64,000 nucleotides of DNA from a virus, in the IMG/VR virus record IMGVR_UViG_3300020469_000014, positions 62,001-126,000 of that record, one strand, 5' to 3'. Made by a program: the position numbers and the translations under genes. Within the stretch, counting starts at the first letter, position 1; the number at the start of each line of letters is the position of its first letter. The notes beneath the pieces were generated by a model. It was not told the origin of the DNA, ran no database searches, and saw nothing but the letters and a program-made list of their open reading frames with translations. Of the stretch, positions 18,305 through 26,130 are shown one piece after another.

Positions 18305-19720
18305 TTATTGGATGCCATATGAATCTCTAATGAGATTTAGTGAGGTGACATTTTTTCCCTCAGCAATTTCAAAGTGATGTCGTAAACTACGGATAACAAA
18401 GAATCCACTTTGTTCTGAGTCTGATGTCTTCTGACCTGAAGGTCCATCATATGTGGGACCTACTTCTGGAATCTCTACTCTCAAAATACCACCGATTCTT
18501 AACATAGGATTACAAGGTACAGTTATATTTAGGGACTGTTGGAAAAGCATTGCATATCTAGTAAAAGATTTAGCCATGTCAGCGGAGTCTCTACCCTGTC
18601 CTTCCACATCTTCATCGGATTCCTCAAGGTTTTTATTCCACATTCCTCTGTCTCCTATTCTTACAAGAACTCTTGATGCTAATTTGGTGATATCTCCCTG
18701 TGGGATTGGTATTGTACCGCCAGCAGTCTTCAAATTGTTAGCCTCTACATTATCCTCTAAATTGTATTTCACAACATCTAACTTCCAGTCTAATGGATCA
18801 TACACATATGTCAAGTTACTGTACAGTCCAACCCTTAAGTTCTTCTGCACATCTGTAGTTTTGTTTGTAAAAAGGTGAAGAATCTTAAACTCACTTTCTG
18901 GATCGTTTGCAGTGATTAGAGTTGAGTAAGTATATGTTGGAATACCATAGTTACTAAGTAATGCCTCACTGTTATCTGCTTGATAATCTACTTGAGTAGC
19001 ATCCACCATTCTATCTACTGACTTGAACTTGTATCCATCATAATCTTCATAGAAAAAGAATCCAGAGGTTCCCTTTCCTTCCGCTGATACTCCTTCTCCA
19101 CTTTTTCCTGACACTGGGGATGTTGATGGAACTGCTTTAGGACATAACCATTGTAGAGTATAAAATGGTTTTCTCATATTACCAATGAAACCATAGTTAG
19201 TAAGACTCTTCTCAACGCTCATCCTATCTGGATCAATTTTTAAAACCTCTGTTAGTATGTTTTTAACATGTTCACTTATTGGTCCTCTTTCATATCTTTT
19301 CATGACTCTAGCAGTCTCATTTGAGAGATTAGTTAGAGTACAACACTTAAGAGTAAATGTTTCTTGTCCTTCAACTTGATTAATTTTTTCAATGGCAGAA
19401 ACATACAGAGGATTTCCATTGTCCTCAGTAAACTCAACATCACCGTATGCAGTTCCTATAACAAGATCAATCCTCTCATATCCTCTTATAGGTATTTTAC
19501 TTAAGAGAGCAGAAGTATCAGATACTAACAACCTTACTGATATTGCTGGAGATAAGAGATCCTCAAAATAGTCAAATTGCACAACACTATTCTTAATATC
19601 AAGGGAATCTACAGAGTCTTGTTTCCCTGAGTCACTAGAACCACCCCTTTTGAAAGTAATATTATTCTCAGGGGTTATTTTAACTTGTTTGAATTCAGTT
19701 TTTTGTAAAGATACAGACAT
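18305..19720 (-). CDS. Putative baseplate hub protein, gp27-like
   Basis: 471 residues. The region DYFEDLLSPAISVRLLVSDTSALLSKIPIRGYERIDLVIG and the later ARVMKRYERGPISEHVKNILTEVLKI follow the pattern of gp27/gpD hub proteins: a tube-like domain, then the IS..V..IL segment. It sits between the gp5-like gene and the tape-measure-like genes, where gp27 is expected. T4 gp27 is 391 residues, so this version is longer. The call rests on pattern and gene order rather than on detailed similarity. Confidence 0.6.
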   Translation of the reverse strand: MSVSLQKTEFKQVKITPENNITFKRGGSSDSGKQDSVDSLDIKNSVVQFDYFEDLLSPAISVRLLVSDTSALLSKIPIRGYERIDLVIGTAYGDVEFTEDNGNPLYVSAIEKINQVEGQETFTLKCCTLTNLSNETARVMKRYERGPISEHVKNILTEVLKIDPDRMSVEKSLTNYGFIGNMRKPFYTLQWLCPKAVPSTSPVSGKSGEGVSAEGKGTSGFFFYEDYDGYKFKSVDRMVDATQVDYQADNSEALLSNYGIPTYTYSTLITANDPESEFKILHLFTNKTTDVQKNLRVGLYSNLTYVYDPLDWKLDVVKYNLEDNVEANNLKTAGGTIPIPQGDITKLASRVLVRIGDRGMWNKNLEESDEDVEGQGRDSADMAKSFTRYAMLFQQSLNITVPCNPMLRIGGILRVEIPEVGPTYDGPSGQKTSDSEQSGFFVIRSLRHHFEIAEGKNVTSLNLIRDSYGIQ

Positions 19721-21591
19721 CAGGTTAAAGCTAAACTATTGAGTTGAATTTGAGTAAATAATGATCCATGATCAGCTACTGGAATTATTTGTGGGGATCC
19801 ACTATCACCCGATCCTGTCACAATGGGTTGTTGACTTGTATTTACAGGGGTAGGAGTAAGTGCAATAATTTGTGAAGATGATTTAGATGGATCATCATAA
19901 GGCATATATCCCGTTGGAACGAATTGAGCAATTTGATTAGGCTTATTCGGAGTGAGAGATGACTGATCTCCCATAGGATCAGTGCCAGGAGAAACTTGTT
20001 TTAGTGATCCTGTTTTTGATCCTGAACCAAAGAAGAAGTTTCCGCCCTTTCCTCTATTAAAATCTCCAGAACCAGACCTATATCCCCTAAAGGATACCAT
20101 AGATCCAATATCACTAACAGATGTTTGAGATAATGATCCACCAGTTTGAAAGTCTTTTAATACTTTTAAAGCGTCAGATGAAGAACCGCCACCAAATAGT
20201 TTTTGTAGTGCATTTAGACCGTCTGGTTGAGAAGCAATCTCAAGTAGTCTTTTCTTTCTCTCCTGTGGATTATTACCTAATGCCGATGAAATAGGACCAT
20301 ACTTTGCTGCTGCAGCACTATCCGCACTAACACCATAAATTGCAGAGGATAGTGGCGAGAATTGTTCCCTGCCCGTAATTTGATCTCCTAAGCTGGTGCC
20401 ATATGCTCTGAAAGAACCACCTGCTTGTGCATCAGCAGCTCTATTAAGCATTACTTGGAACGCATCTGCTTGGTTTTGATTGCCAGATGCTTCCATAGTT
20501 GATAGAAATGCAGCAAGATTTTGCTCTCCTGTACCACCACCACCGCCAAGACTTAACATAGTAGATTGTGATGAAACACTACTAGGATTGGCATCTGACA
20601 TCATCTCGTTAAGTACAGTAAGAGGTTCATCTTGAAGTCTTTTCTTCAACTTTTCTAGTTCAGTCTTAGTTCTAAGGTATTTTTTCGTAGCTTCTTCATC
20701 AGCCGCTAGAGCACCAGCATCTGTATATGCCTTTTCATTTTTTGCAATCTGAGCATCAACTGATTCAGTAATTTCTCGGATCTGACTTTTTTGATCTTTT
20801 GAATTGTCTTTAGGTCCTAGACCTAGTTTTTGTCTTCCTTTTTCCGAAAGTACATTCGGAATATTTATTCCAAAACCAAGAGAAAATACACCATCATCAA
20901 TTTTACCACCAGTAAATTTTCTAATGTTTGCCTTTGTTTGATCTATACGTTCGGATAAGGTTGGACCTTTATCCACCACACCAAAAGCACCAACTTTAGC
21001 AAGGAACACAAATCTATCCATCAATTCCACAAACTGATCTGAATTTTTTTTATCGATACCTCCATCCACAGATGATAATCTATCGTTCATCCTTTCTAGG
21101 GTAGTAGCATCTGAATCTACTTCTGACTTAGGAATTTCTTCTGGGTCTTTCTGGGATACTGCTTTAAGATCTTTCTTCCTGTCTAATGATATATCTTTGT
21201 TCTCATCAGCAGTAGTTTTTACTTTTTCTAATCCTTCATCTCTAATCTTTTGTTCTTCCTTAAGATCTGACTGCATTGCTTTCTCGTTTCCACCATACTG
21301 GTTTTGGAGAAGTTCCTCTGTAGATCTCTCTTTTGATATCATTTGCCCCAAAACTAGAGGCAACATCAAAGCACCGCCAAGTAACATTTTATTCACTTTT
21401 GAACTCCTACCACCACCGAAATTTTTTGCAAATAGTCCAGCTTTTTTTAATGTTTGTTGATTAGGACTATCCTTCGTAACACTTTTAGTCATCACTCCCA
21501 TAAATCGAGCAAATCGATTTATAGTTGATTCAGATTTATCTACTGAATTCTTAGCTTTCTGTGTTATACCAGTTATTTTAGATTTTTTCAT
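19720..21591 (-). CDS. Tail hub or tape-measure-like protein with SleB-like hydrolase segment
   Basis: 623 residues. There is a basic N-terminus, a hydrophobic stretch at 69-84 (MLLGGALMLPLVLGQM), then charged helices to about 330. Residues about 358-420 (NLAAFLSTMEASGNQNQADAFQVMLNRAADA...GREQFSPLSSAIYG) resemble the SleB/cell-wall hydrolase layout: a Glu in MEASG (E367), a ...VMLNR helix, then QFSP. If this is correct, the domain would cut peptidoglycan during injection and replace the lysozyme missing from the gp5-like protein. The C-terminus is Ser/Gly/Pro-rich. It overlaps the neighbouring gene by one base. Confidence 0.55.
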   Translation of the reverse strand: MKKSKITGITQKAKNSVDKSESTINRFARFMGVMTKSVTKDSPNQQTLKKAGLFAKNFGGGRSSKVNKMLLGGALMLPLVLGQMISKERSTEELLQNQYGGNEKAMQSDLKEEQKIRDEGLEKVKTTADENKDISLDRKKDLKAVSQKDPEEIPKSEVDSDATTLERMNDRLSSVDGGIDKKNSDQFVELMDRFVFLAKVGAFGVVDKGPTLSERIDQTKANIRKFTGGKIDDGVFSLGFGINIPNVLSEKGRQKLGLGPKDNSKDQKSQIREITESVDAQIAKNEKAYTDAGALAADEEATKKYLRTKTELEKLKKRLQDEPLTVLNEMMSDANPSSVSSQSTMLSLGGGGGTGEQNLAAFLSTMEASGNQNQADAFQVMLNRAADAQAGGSFRAYGTSLGDQITGREQFSPLSSAIYGVSADSAAAAKYGPISSALGNNPQERKKRLLEIASQPDGLNALQKLFGGGSSSDALKVLKDFQTGGSLSQTSVSDIGSMVSFRGYRSGSGDFNRGKGGNFFFGSGSKTGSLKQVSPGTDPMGDQSSLTPNKPNQIAQFVPTGYMPYDDPSKSSSQIIALTPTPVNTSQQPIVTGSGDSGSPQIIPVADHGSLFTQIQLNSLALT

Positions 21592-23288
21592 TACAGCGCA
21601 TCCATGATATTAAGCAGTGATTTAGTTGTTGTAAGATGTATATTTGAAGGATCTACTGCAAGAAGTATAGGAGCTTCATTCTCCATCCTACTCATCTTAT
21701 ACTTCCCTGTTTGATTACCACCACCACCTACTGGCACTGGTATTGACACGACTGGAGGAGTTTCCGTTTTGTTGCCTTGGCCAACTGGTTGACTTATACC
21801 ATCTGTTACCTGTCCTAAAGCTTCAAGATTCCTCAGATTAGCAGCAATCTCTAATTTAGGCAAGGAAAGATCACCCATTGTCTCTGTAGGAACATCTGCC
21901 TTACTCTTATCTTTAAATATATCTCCCCTCTTATCAAAGTCAGTCATACCAAAGCTCAACATGTCTCCCATACCAGCGAGACCTCTCATAAGTCCCTGTG
22001 GTTTAGGCATCTCTGCTATAGGTTCCATAGGTGTCCCAGAAGAAGCGGTCGTAGGTTTAATGCCTGGGTCTCCCTTAGATCCAAGAGCGCCTCTATTTCC
22101 CTTAACACCTTGGTTTCCTTTGAGAAATTCTATAGTCTGGGGTTTTAATACTAAATCAGGTCCACCTTGTCCAGTAAAAGTACTTGTCGGATCAGTAAGT
22201 GGTTCTACTGTTGATGGTTGCATATCATCGCCACCAACAACAGTTCCTATGGGAACTGGTCTTCCGAGACTATCAAAGTTTTCATCTGCTTTTTTATCAG
22301 GATCAGGCAGAGGAAAATTAGAATCCAATCCCTCTACGGTAGTAGGAACTGATTTATCCTTATCTTTTGGTGGTTTACCAGCTGGTTGTTCATCATCTGT
22401 TGCGTTCTTTAGACCAGTATCGTCATCACCTTTGCCCTCAACAGCACTCTCTTCTTCCTCTTCAGGATCCTCTTCATTATTAGGGTCTGTATTAATATTT
22501 TTCCTGCTGATTTTACCTTTGAACTGCATCTCAACGAGACTCAAAGCCTCATCAAATTTCTCCAAGGATTCTTTGAATTGTTTAGTTACTTCTGATTTAG
22601 TTCCATCAACATTTAGTTCTTTTTTCTTACGTCCAAACACGTTCTTAGCAAGAGCGAGGCCACCTCCCAGAGCAGATCCCTTAAATAATCCACCACCTAT
22701 TGCTCCAGCAACACCTAACGCTGCTGGTGCTGCCTTAACTGCCAGTGCGGCCAACCCAACAACTGCGGCACCTTTTAATAATCCTTTTAACAAACCTCCC
22801 TTTGACTTTTGAGGTTTGGCCTTCGCCATCTTCTCGATGAGATCAGCAATGATCCCCTTCGATTCCGTTAAAGATCCTAGAGATTTTTTCAGAGAGGATT
22901 GTAGACCCGACAACCCAGAGGCAAAGTTCTGTAAAGAATTTAAACCACCACCAAATATCTTACCTAAGAAGGCCTGTGGATCAAACGTACTGACCTTAGA
23001 TTGTACCGACTTTACTAAATTAGGAACTAGATTTTGGACTTTATTTTCTACTAGTCTTCCAACCCTTTTTATATTTGCTCTAGGTGTTATCTGTTCGGGA
23101 GGTTGTAGAGCCTGAGGAACCAGAGACATTTTGCCTCTGACTTTACTTAACGTTCCTTTTGTGGATGATAGTACTTTATTCTTTGCACCACCTACTAGAC
23201 TCTTGGCTTTCCCAAAAATCTTGTCAGCTTTAACAGTTTTCTTAACTGCTTTAGCACCTTTGTCTAATAGTGATCTTAGTTTAGCCAT
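21591..23288 (-). CDS. Tail tape-measure-like protein with collagen-like segment
   Basis: 565 residues. The first 160 are Lys-rich. Residues about 165-215 are strongly hydrophobic (GLLKGLLKGAAVVGLAALAV... GVAGAIGGGLF), like membrane-inserting parts of tape-measure proteins. An acidic stretch (270-300) and a short collagen-like Gly-X-Y run (about 391-411, GNQGVKGNRGALGSKGDPG) follow. It lies directly after the chaperone pair, the usual place of the tape measure in contractile tails. The identity is inferred from order and composition. Confidence 0.55.
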   Translation of the reverse strand: MAKLRSLLDKGAKAVKKTVKADKIFGKAKSLVGGAKNKVLSSTKGTLSKVRGKMSLVPQALQPPEQITPRANIKRVGRLVENKVQNLVPNLVKSVQSKVSTFDPQAFLGKIFGGGLNSLQNFASGLSGLQSSLKKSLGSLTESKGIIADLIEKMAKAKPQKSKGGLLKGLLKGAAVVGLAALAVKAAPAALGVAGAIGGGLFKGSALGGGLALAKNVFGRKKKELNVDGTKSEVTKQFKESLEKFDEALSLVEMQFKGKISRKNINTDPNNEEDPEEEEESAVEGKGDDDTGLKNATDDEQPAGKPPKDKDKSVPTTVEGLDSNFPLPDPDKKADENFDSLGRPVPIGTVVGGDDMQPSTVEPLTDPTSTFTGQGGPDLVLKPQTIEFLKGNQGVKGNRGALGSKGDPGIKPTTASSGTPMEPIAEMPKPQGLMRGLAGMGDMLSFGMTDFDKRGDIFKDKSKADVPTETMGDLSLPKLEIAANLRNLEALGQVTDGISQPVGQGNKTETPPVVSIPVPVGGGGNQTGKYKMSRMENEAPILLAVDPSNIHLTTTKSLLNIMDAL

Positions 23289-23472
23289 TTTTCATTTGGG
23301 CTTCCCTGGCTCTTGCTTTTAGGTTTTCTTCTTCAATATGAAGTCTAAGTAATCCAACATAGATGTCTCTTTCCCAAGGCATCCAATTCTCAACATCCCA
23401 CAAGTTATATTTATGGTACTGCATGAGAGCAAAATTGATTCGGAAGTATGTCTCAAGATTGATGTGAGACAT
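23281..23472 (-). CDS. Small tail chaperone-like protein, probable frameshift extension of gp26
   Basis: A 63-residue frame beginning MSHINLETYFRINFALMQYHKYNLWDVENWMPWERDIYVGLL. It lies in the -1 frame relative to gp26 and stays open upstream through the slip site, so it can be read as a fusion (about 303 residues in total). Its ATG is buried in a perfect 11-bp stem, which would hinder independent initiation. By position and size it corresponds to T4 gp51 or to the T part of the lambda G/GT chaperone pair. The function would be to load the tape measure during tail assembly. It overlaps the next gene by 8 bases. Confidence 0.65.
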   Translation of the reverse strand: MSHINLETYFRINFALMQYHKYNLWDVENWMPWERDIYVGLLRLHIEEENLKARAREAQMKNG

Positions 23473-23487
23473 ACTTAGGCGAAAAAA
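23445..23487 (-). promoter_or_regulatory. Predicted -1 ribosomal frameshift signal at the end of gp26
   Basis: On the minus strand the slippery heptamer T-TTT-TTC (23487-23481) is in the gp26 frame. It is followed by the 5-base spacer GCCTA, then a perfect inverted repeat AGTATGTCTCA/TGAGACATACT (23475-23465 and 23455-23445) with a 9-base loop. The gp26 stop TAA lies two codons after the heptamer. A -1 slip joins gp26 to the small downstream frame. Confidence 0.75.
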
Positions 23488-24191
23488 TCGGCTAAGCCCT
23501 CTAATACTATAGTGTTTTCTTTCTTAGTGTTCGGATTAGTCACAGTAAGTTTATGTGACAATTTAGGCATAGTTTCAAAGAATTTTTCAAGTTTTTGAAA
23601 CTGTTGTGAAGTCAATGCTTCGACCCATTCTTTTAACTCTTTTTTAGTGCAATCCGATGCGGCAAACATCTCTTCATCGTTATAAACCATCTCAATACAA
23701 CTAGAGAGAACATTAAATGATTTCTCAATAGTATCTTCACTGTCAGTAAAGTTGCTATCAATGAACTGGTTGAGAGAAGGATATTTCATCTTCACAGTCC
23801 ATCCATCACCAATTTCAATTTCTGATATGTGATCTTCAGATCTTACAACTTGAATGTCGGAAATAGGAACTGTCACACTCACTTCGGTTTTTCCATCATC
23901 ACCACATGTGACGAGAAGATCAATAGATTCACCTACAGACTTACCACGAATATTTAAAAACAAATATTCAATATCAAAAGCTGGTAGATTATCTATCTTG
24001 AGTCCTGTTGTAATGACGCACTCTTTAATTACTTGCTTAACTGCATTAGTAATATCTTTTTGGTTTCCACCCTCTAGAGCGAGGATAAGTATCTTCTCTT
24101 CTTTTACCAGAAACGGTCTATACTTTATAGTCTTTCCATTTGATGGCAATTCCAACTCATACTCAGTGGTAGTAATTTTTGGTAAAGGCAT
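23475..24191 (-). CDS. 26: gp26-like baseplate hub / tail chaperone protein
   Basis: 238 residues matching the T4 gp26 family. The start PLPKITTTEYELELPSNGKTIKYRPFLVKEEKILILALEGG is the family hallmark, followed by IKECVITTGLKIDNLPAFDIEYLFLNIRGKSVGE. In T4, gp26 was placed in the baseplate hub; its position between tube and tape-measure genes, and the frameshift signal at its end, fit a tail-assembly chaperone role. A late-type motif lies 21 bases upstream of the ATG. Confidence 0.85.
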   Translation of the reverse strand: MPLPKITTTEYELELPSNGKTIKYRPFLVKEEKILILALEGGNQKDITNAVKQVIKECVITTGLKIDNLPAFDIEYLFLNIRGKSVGESIDLLVTCGDDGKTEVSVTVPISDIQVVRSEDHISEIEIGDGWTVKMKYPSLNQFIDSNFTDSEDTIEKSFNVLSSCIEMVYNDEEMFAASDCTKKELKEWVEALTSQQFQKLEKFFETMPKLSHKLTVTNPNTKKENTIVLEGLADFFA

Positions 24192-24211
24192 AATATGTAA
24201 TTATTCGTTAT

Positions 24212-24219
24212 TATTTAGA
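24212..24219 (-). promoter_or_regulatory. Late-type promoter before gp26
   Basis: TCTAAATA on the minus strand, 20 bases before the gp26 start codon. This gives a predicted leader of about 14 bases. Confidence 0.45.
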
Positions 24220-24232
24220 AGGGTTTTTGGAG

Positions 24233-25162
24233 CTATCTTGCTGTAGTAGGTTCTGTTTCATTAGTGACATTAGTAGGAGATTCTACGAGAGACTTACTGT
24301 TGTCATCAGTATCATTAGATGGGATGGTTCCACCAGTATATCCAATAACATCAGAACTCCTCACCATAACATACCTATCATAAGCAAAATTGACTGTCAC
24401 TTGCAATACTTGAGAATCTGAATATGATAGTGCAATATCCTGTATGGATGTAGGAAAAACATTAACAAACCTATAACTCAATGCTTCTGGAATGTTATTG
24501 CTCCCTAAACCAAAAGCCAGACTCGTTGGTCTCACGAGAGTTGTATCAATATTCCTCTCAAATTTAGTTATAGTCATACTTCTCTTGTATGACTGTGGAT
24601 ATCTATATCTTAAGAAATTATTATTTGCAAAATGTTTTTCTTCTGGATATCCTGTAGCTGAAGCAGTCTCTAGTCCAGACTCGGAATACATTGGGTTTAT
24701 ATAATTGACCCATTCCTGAAACATTGTAAGACTTCTGTAGTCTCCTGTCAAATAATAAGTGACCGCAATATCATTAAATGTTCTTTGTGCTGCAAATTTC
24801 TCTACTATACCTTGTCTACTCCCAGTCTCCGAAGTAGTTGCAAAAGTTGCTCCAGGCAATATTGCTTCAGTTGCCATTAAGGAAAATCTTTCTTGACCTA
24901 AACTATCTTTCTTATACACACCACAATCTTGTAACCACTTCTCTAAAGTGCCAGCTGAATTAGTAGGTGCTAAATCTAGTCTTACTTTGTAAAAACTTGA
25001 TAAAGATGGATGTCCTAGTGAGTCTAAGAAACTAGTCTCGAAGGTTTCACCAACATCTAATGCGGTGTCTCGTATATCAGCAAAAGGTCTAGGACTTTGG
25101 GGATTTGCCCCCAAGTTTCCAACTTTAGTATTAAAATAAGCTTTCGATTCCTTTGAGGCCAT
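24233..25162 (-). CDS. Baseplate tail-tube initiator-like protein (gp54-like)
   Basis: 309 residues with a tail-tube type fold pattern. FYKVRLDLAP is followed by MATEAILPGATFATTSETG, then RTFNDIAVTYYLTGDYRSLTMFQEWVNYINP, and finally FPTSIQDIALSYSDSQVLQVTVNFAYDRYVM. T4 gp54 shares this organisation (strand, ..MQDWVN.., and a final ELSY...FDVTFAY). It is divergent from gp4, with only 12 bases between the two start codons. It could also be the gp19-type tube itself, but length favours gp54 (320 residues in T4). Confidence 0.65.
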   Translation of the reverse strand: MASKESKAYFNTKVGNLGANPQSPRPFADIRDTALDVGETFETSFLDSLGHPSLSSFYKVRLDLAPTNSAGTLEKWLQDCGVYKKDSLGQERFSLMATEAILPGATFATTSETGSRQGIVEKFAAQRTFNDIAVTYYLTGDYRSLTMFQEWVNYINPMYSESGLETASATGYPEEKHFANNNFLRYRYPQSYKRSMTITKFERNIDTTLVRPTSLAFGLGSNNIPEALSYRFVNVFPTSIQDIALSYSDSQVLQVTVNFAYDRYVMVRSSDVIGYTGGTIPSNDTDDNSKSLVESPTNVTNETEPTTAR

Positions 25163-25169
25163 CTAAATA
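25162..25169 (+). promoter_or_regulatory. Late-type motif before gp4
   Basis: TCTAAATA on the plus strand, in the 12-base gap between two divergent start codons. If used, transcription would begin near the first gp4 ATG at 25175, which would favour the internal ATG at 25196 or leaderless translation. Confidence 0.35.
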
Positions 25170-25174
25170 AGGTT

Positions 25175-25654
25175 ATGACTTACCATACTATGTATATGGC
25201 TTATAAGGGAAAATTTAAACCAAAACATATTAAAAAGTATAAAGGTGATCCCACTCAGATCATTTATCGCTCTCTATGGGAGAGAAAGTTCATGGAATAC
25301 TGTGATCTGACCGAGAATATAAGTCAATGGCAATCAGAGGAATTTTGGATACCATACAAGAATCCTTTAGATAGAAAGATGCACAGATACTTTCCTGACT
25401 TTTTCATAAAATACACTGACTCCGATGGAAAGAAACGATCTGTTGTGATAGAAGTGAAACCCAAAAAACAATGCAAGTCTCCTCCAAAGAATCCAAAAAG
25501 GAGAACTAAGTCGTGGGCACATGACGTTCAAGCATGGGTTATTAATCAAGCAAAGTGGGAAGCAGCAGAAGAATACTGTGCTGATAGAAAGTATGAGTTC
25601 AAGATCATGACCGAAGACGATTTAGGAATATCTCATGATCGTAGAAGATATTAA
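25175..25654 (+). CDS. 4: Head completion protein gp4
   Basis: 159 residues matching the T4 gp4 (gp50) head-completion family: YKGKFKPKHIKKYKGDPTQIIYRSLWERKFMEYCDL, then HRYFPDFFIKYTDSDGKKRSVVIEVKPKKQ. The last block has the TnsA/PD-(D/E)XK nuclease-like arrangement (PDF...VIEVKPK). The protein completes filled heads before tail joining. The start at 25175 has an AAGG just upstream; the ATG at 25196 (MAYKGKF) is the more usual family start. It opens the only plus-strand operon of the window. Confidence 0.85.
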   Translation: MTYHTMYMAYKGKFKPKHIKKYKGDPTQIIYRSLWERKFMEYCDLTENISQWQSEEFWIPYKNPLDRKMHRYFPDFFIKYTDSDGKKRSVVIEVKPKKQCKSPPKNPKRRTKSWAHDVQAWVINQAKWEAAEEYCADRKYEFKIMTEDDLGISHDRRRY

Positions 25655-26129
25655 ACAACAAGCTGGTAAGAAGAATAGAAGTGGGGCATGGTATATAAAT
25701 GCTCTTACACAGTCTCTATCTCAAATCCAAAACCCAGACATAAGTACAAGTGATACTAATGGAATAATCGAGGGAGATTTATTTTTCTTTTCATACAGTC
25801 CATCTTTCCCAGAAAGATATCAATTTTGGGACACTCAACCACTAGCGGTGGCACTGAAATTCTATAGAGATGGGTTTCTAGGATGCAATTTACACTATGT
25901 AAATCCATCTTATCGTGATTCTGTTGCAATTAGCTTACTAAATAGTGGCGGCGGGGCTGCAGTGCCTAAAAATACACTACACAAATACCTGTACTCTGGT
26001 GTGGGTAGTTTACTAAAAGTTCCTAAAAATGAAGACTGGGGGGAAATTTCTAAACTTCCTACAGAACAGTTCATAGACAGGAATGGTATGAAATATCCAA
26101 AGTACCGAGCATTTAACTGGAAAAAATAA
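25635..26129 (+). CDS. Conserved structural-region protein (164 aa)
   Basis: It begins MIVEDIKQQAGKKNRSGAWYINALTQSLSQI and contains GDLFFFSYSPSFPERYQFWDTQPLAVALKFY and NLHYVNPSYRDSVAISLL. It overlaps the end of gp4 by 20 bases and abuts gp48 with one base between, so the four plus-strand genes form one translational unit. I recognise no enzyme motif. A head-tail or baseplate assembly role is likely from context. Confidence 0.65.
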   Translation: MIVEDIKQQAGKKNRSGAWYINALTQSLSQIQNPDISTSDTNGIIEGDLFFFSYSPSFPERYQFWDTQPLAVALKFYRDGFLGCNLHYVNPSYRDSVAISLLNSGGGAAVPKNTLHKYLYSGVGSLLKVPKNEDWGEISKLPTEQFIDRNGMKYPKYRAFNWKK

Positions 26130-26130
26130 C

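Noticed and set aside
21961-22812. Long plus-strand open frame (283 aa)
   Set aside because: It is antisense to the tape-measure-like gene; its Pro/Ser-rich content mirrors the low-complexity Lys/Gly/Glu sequence on the coding strand, and no initiation signals are seen.
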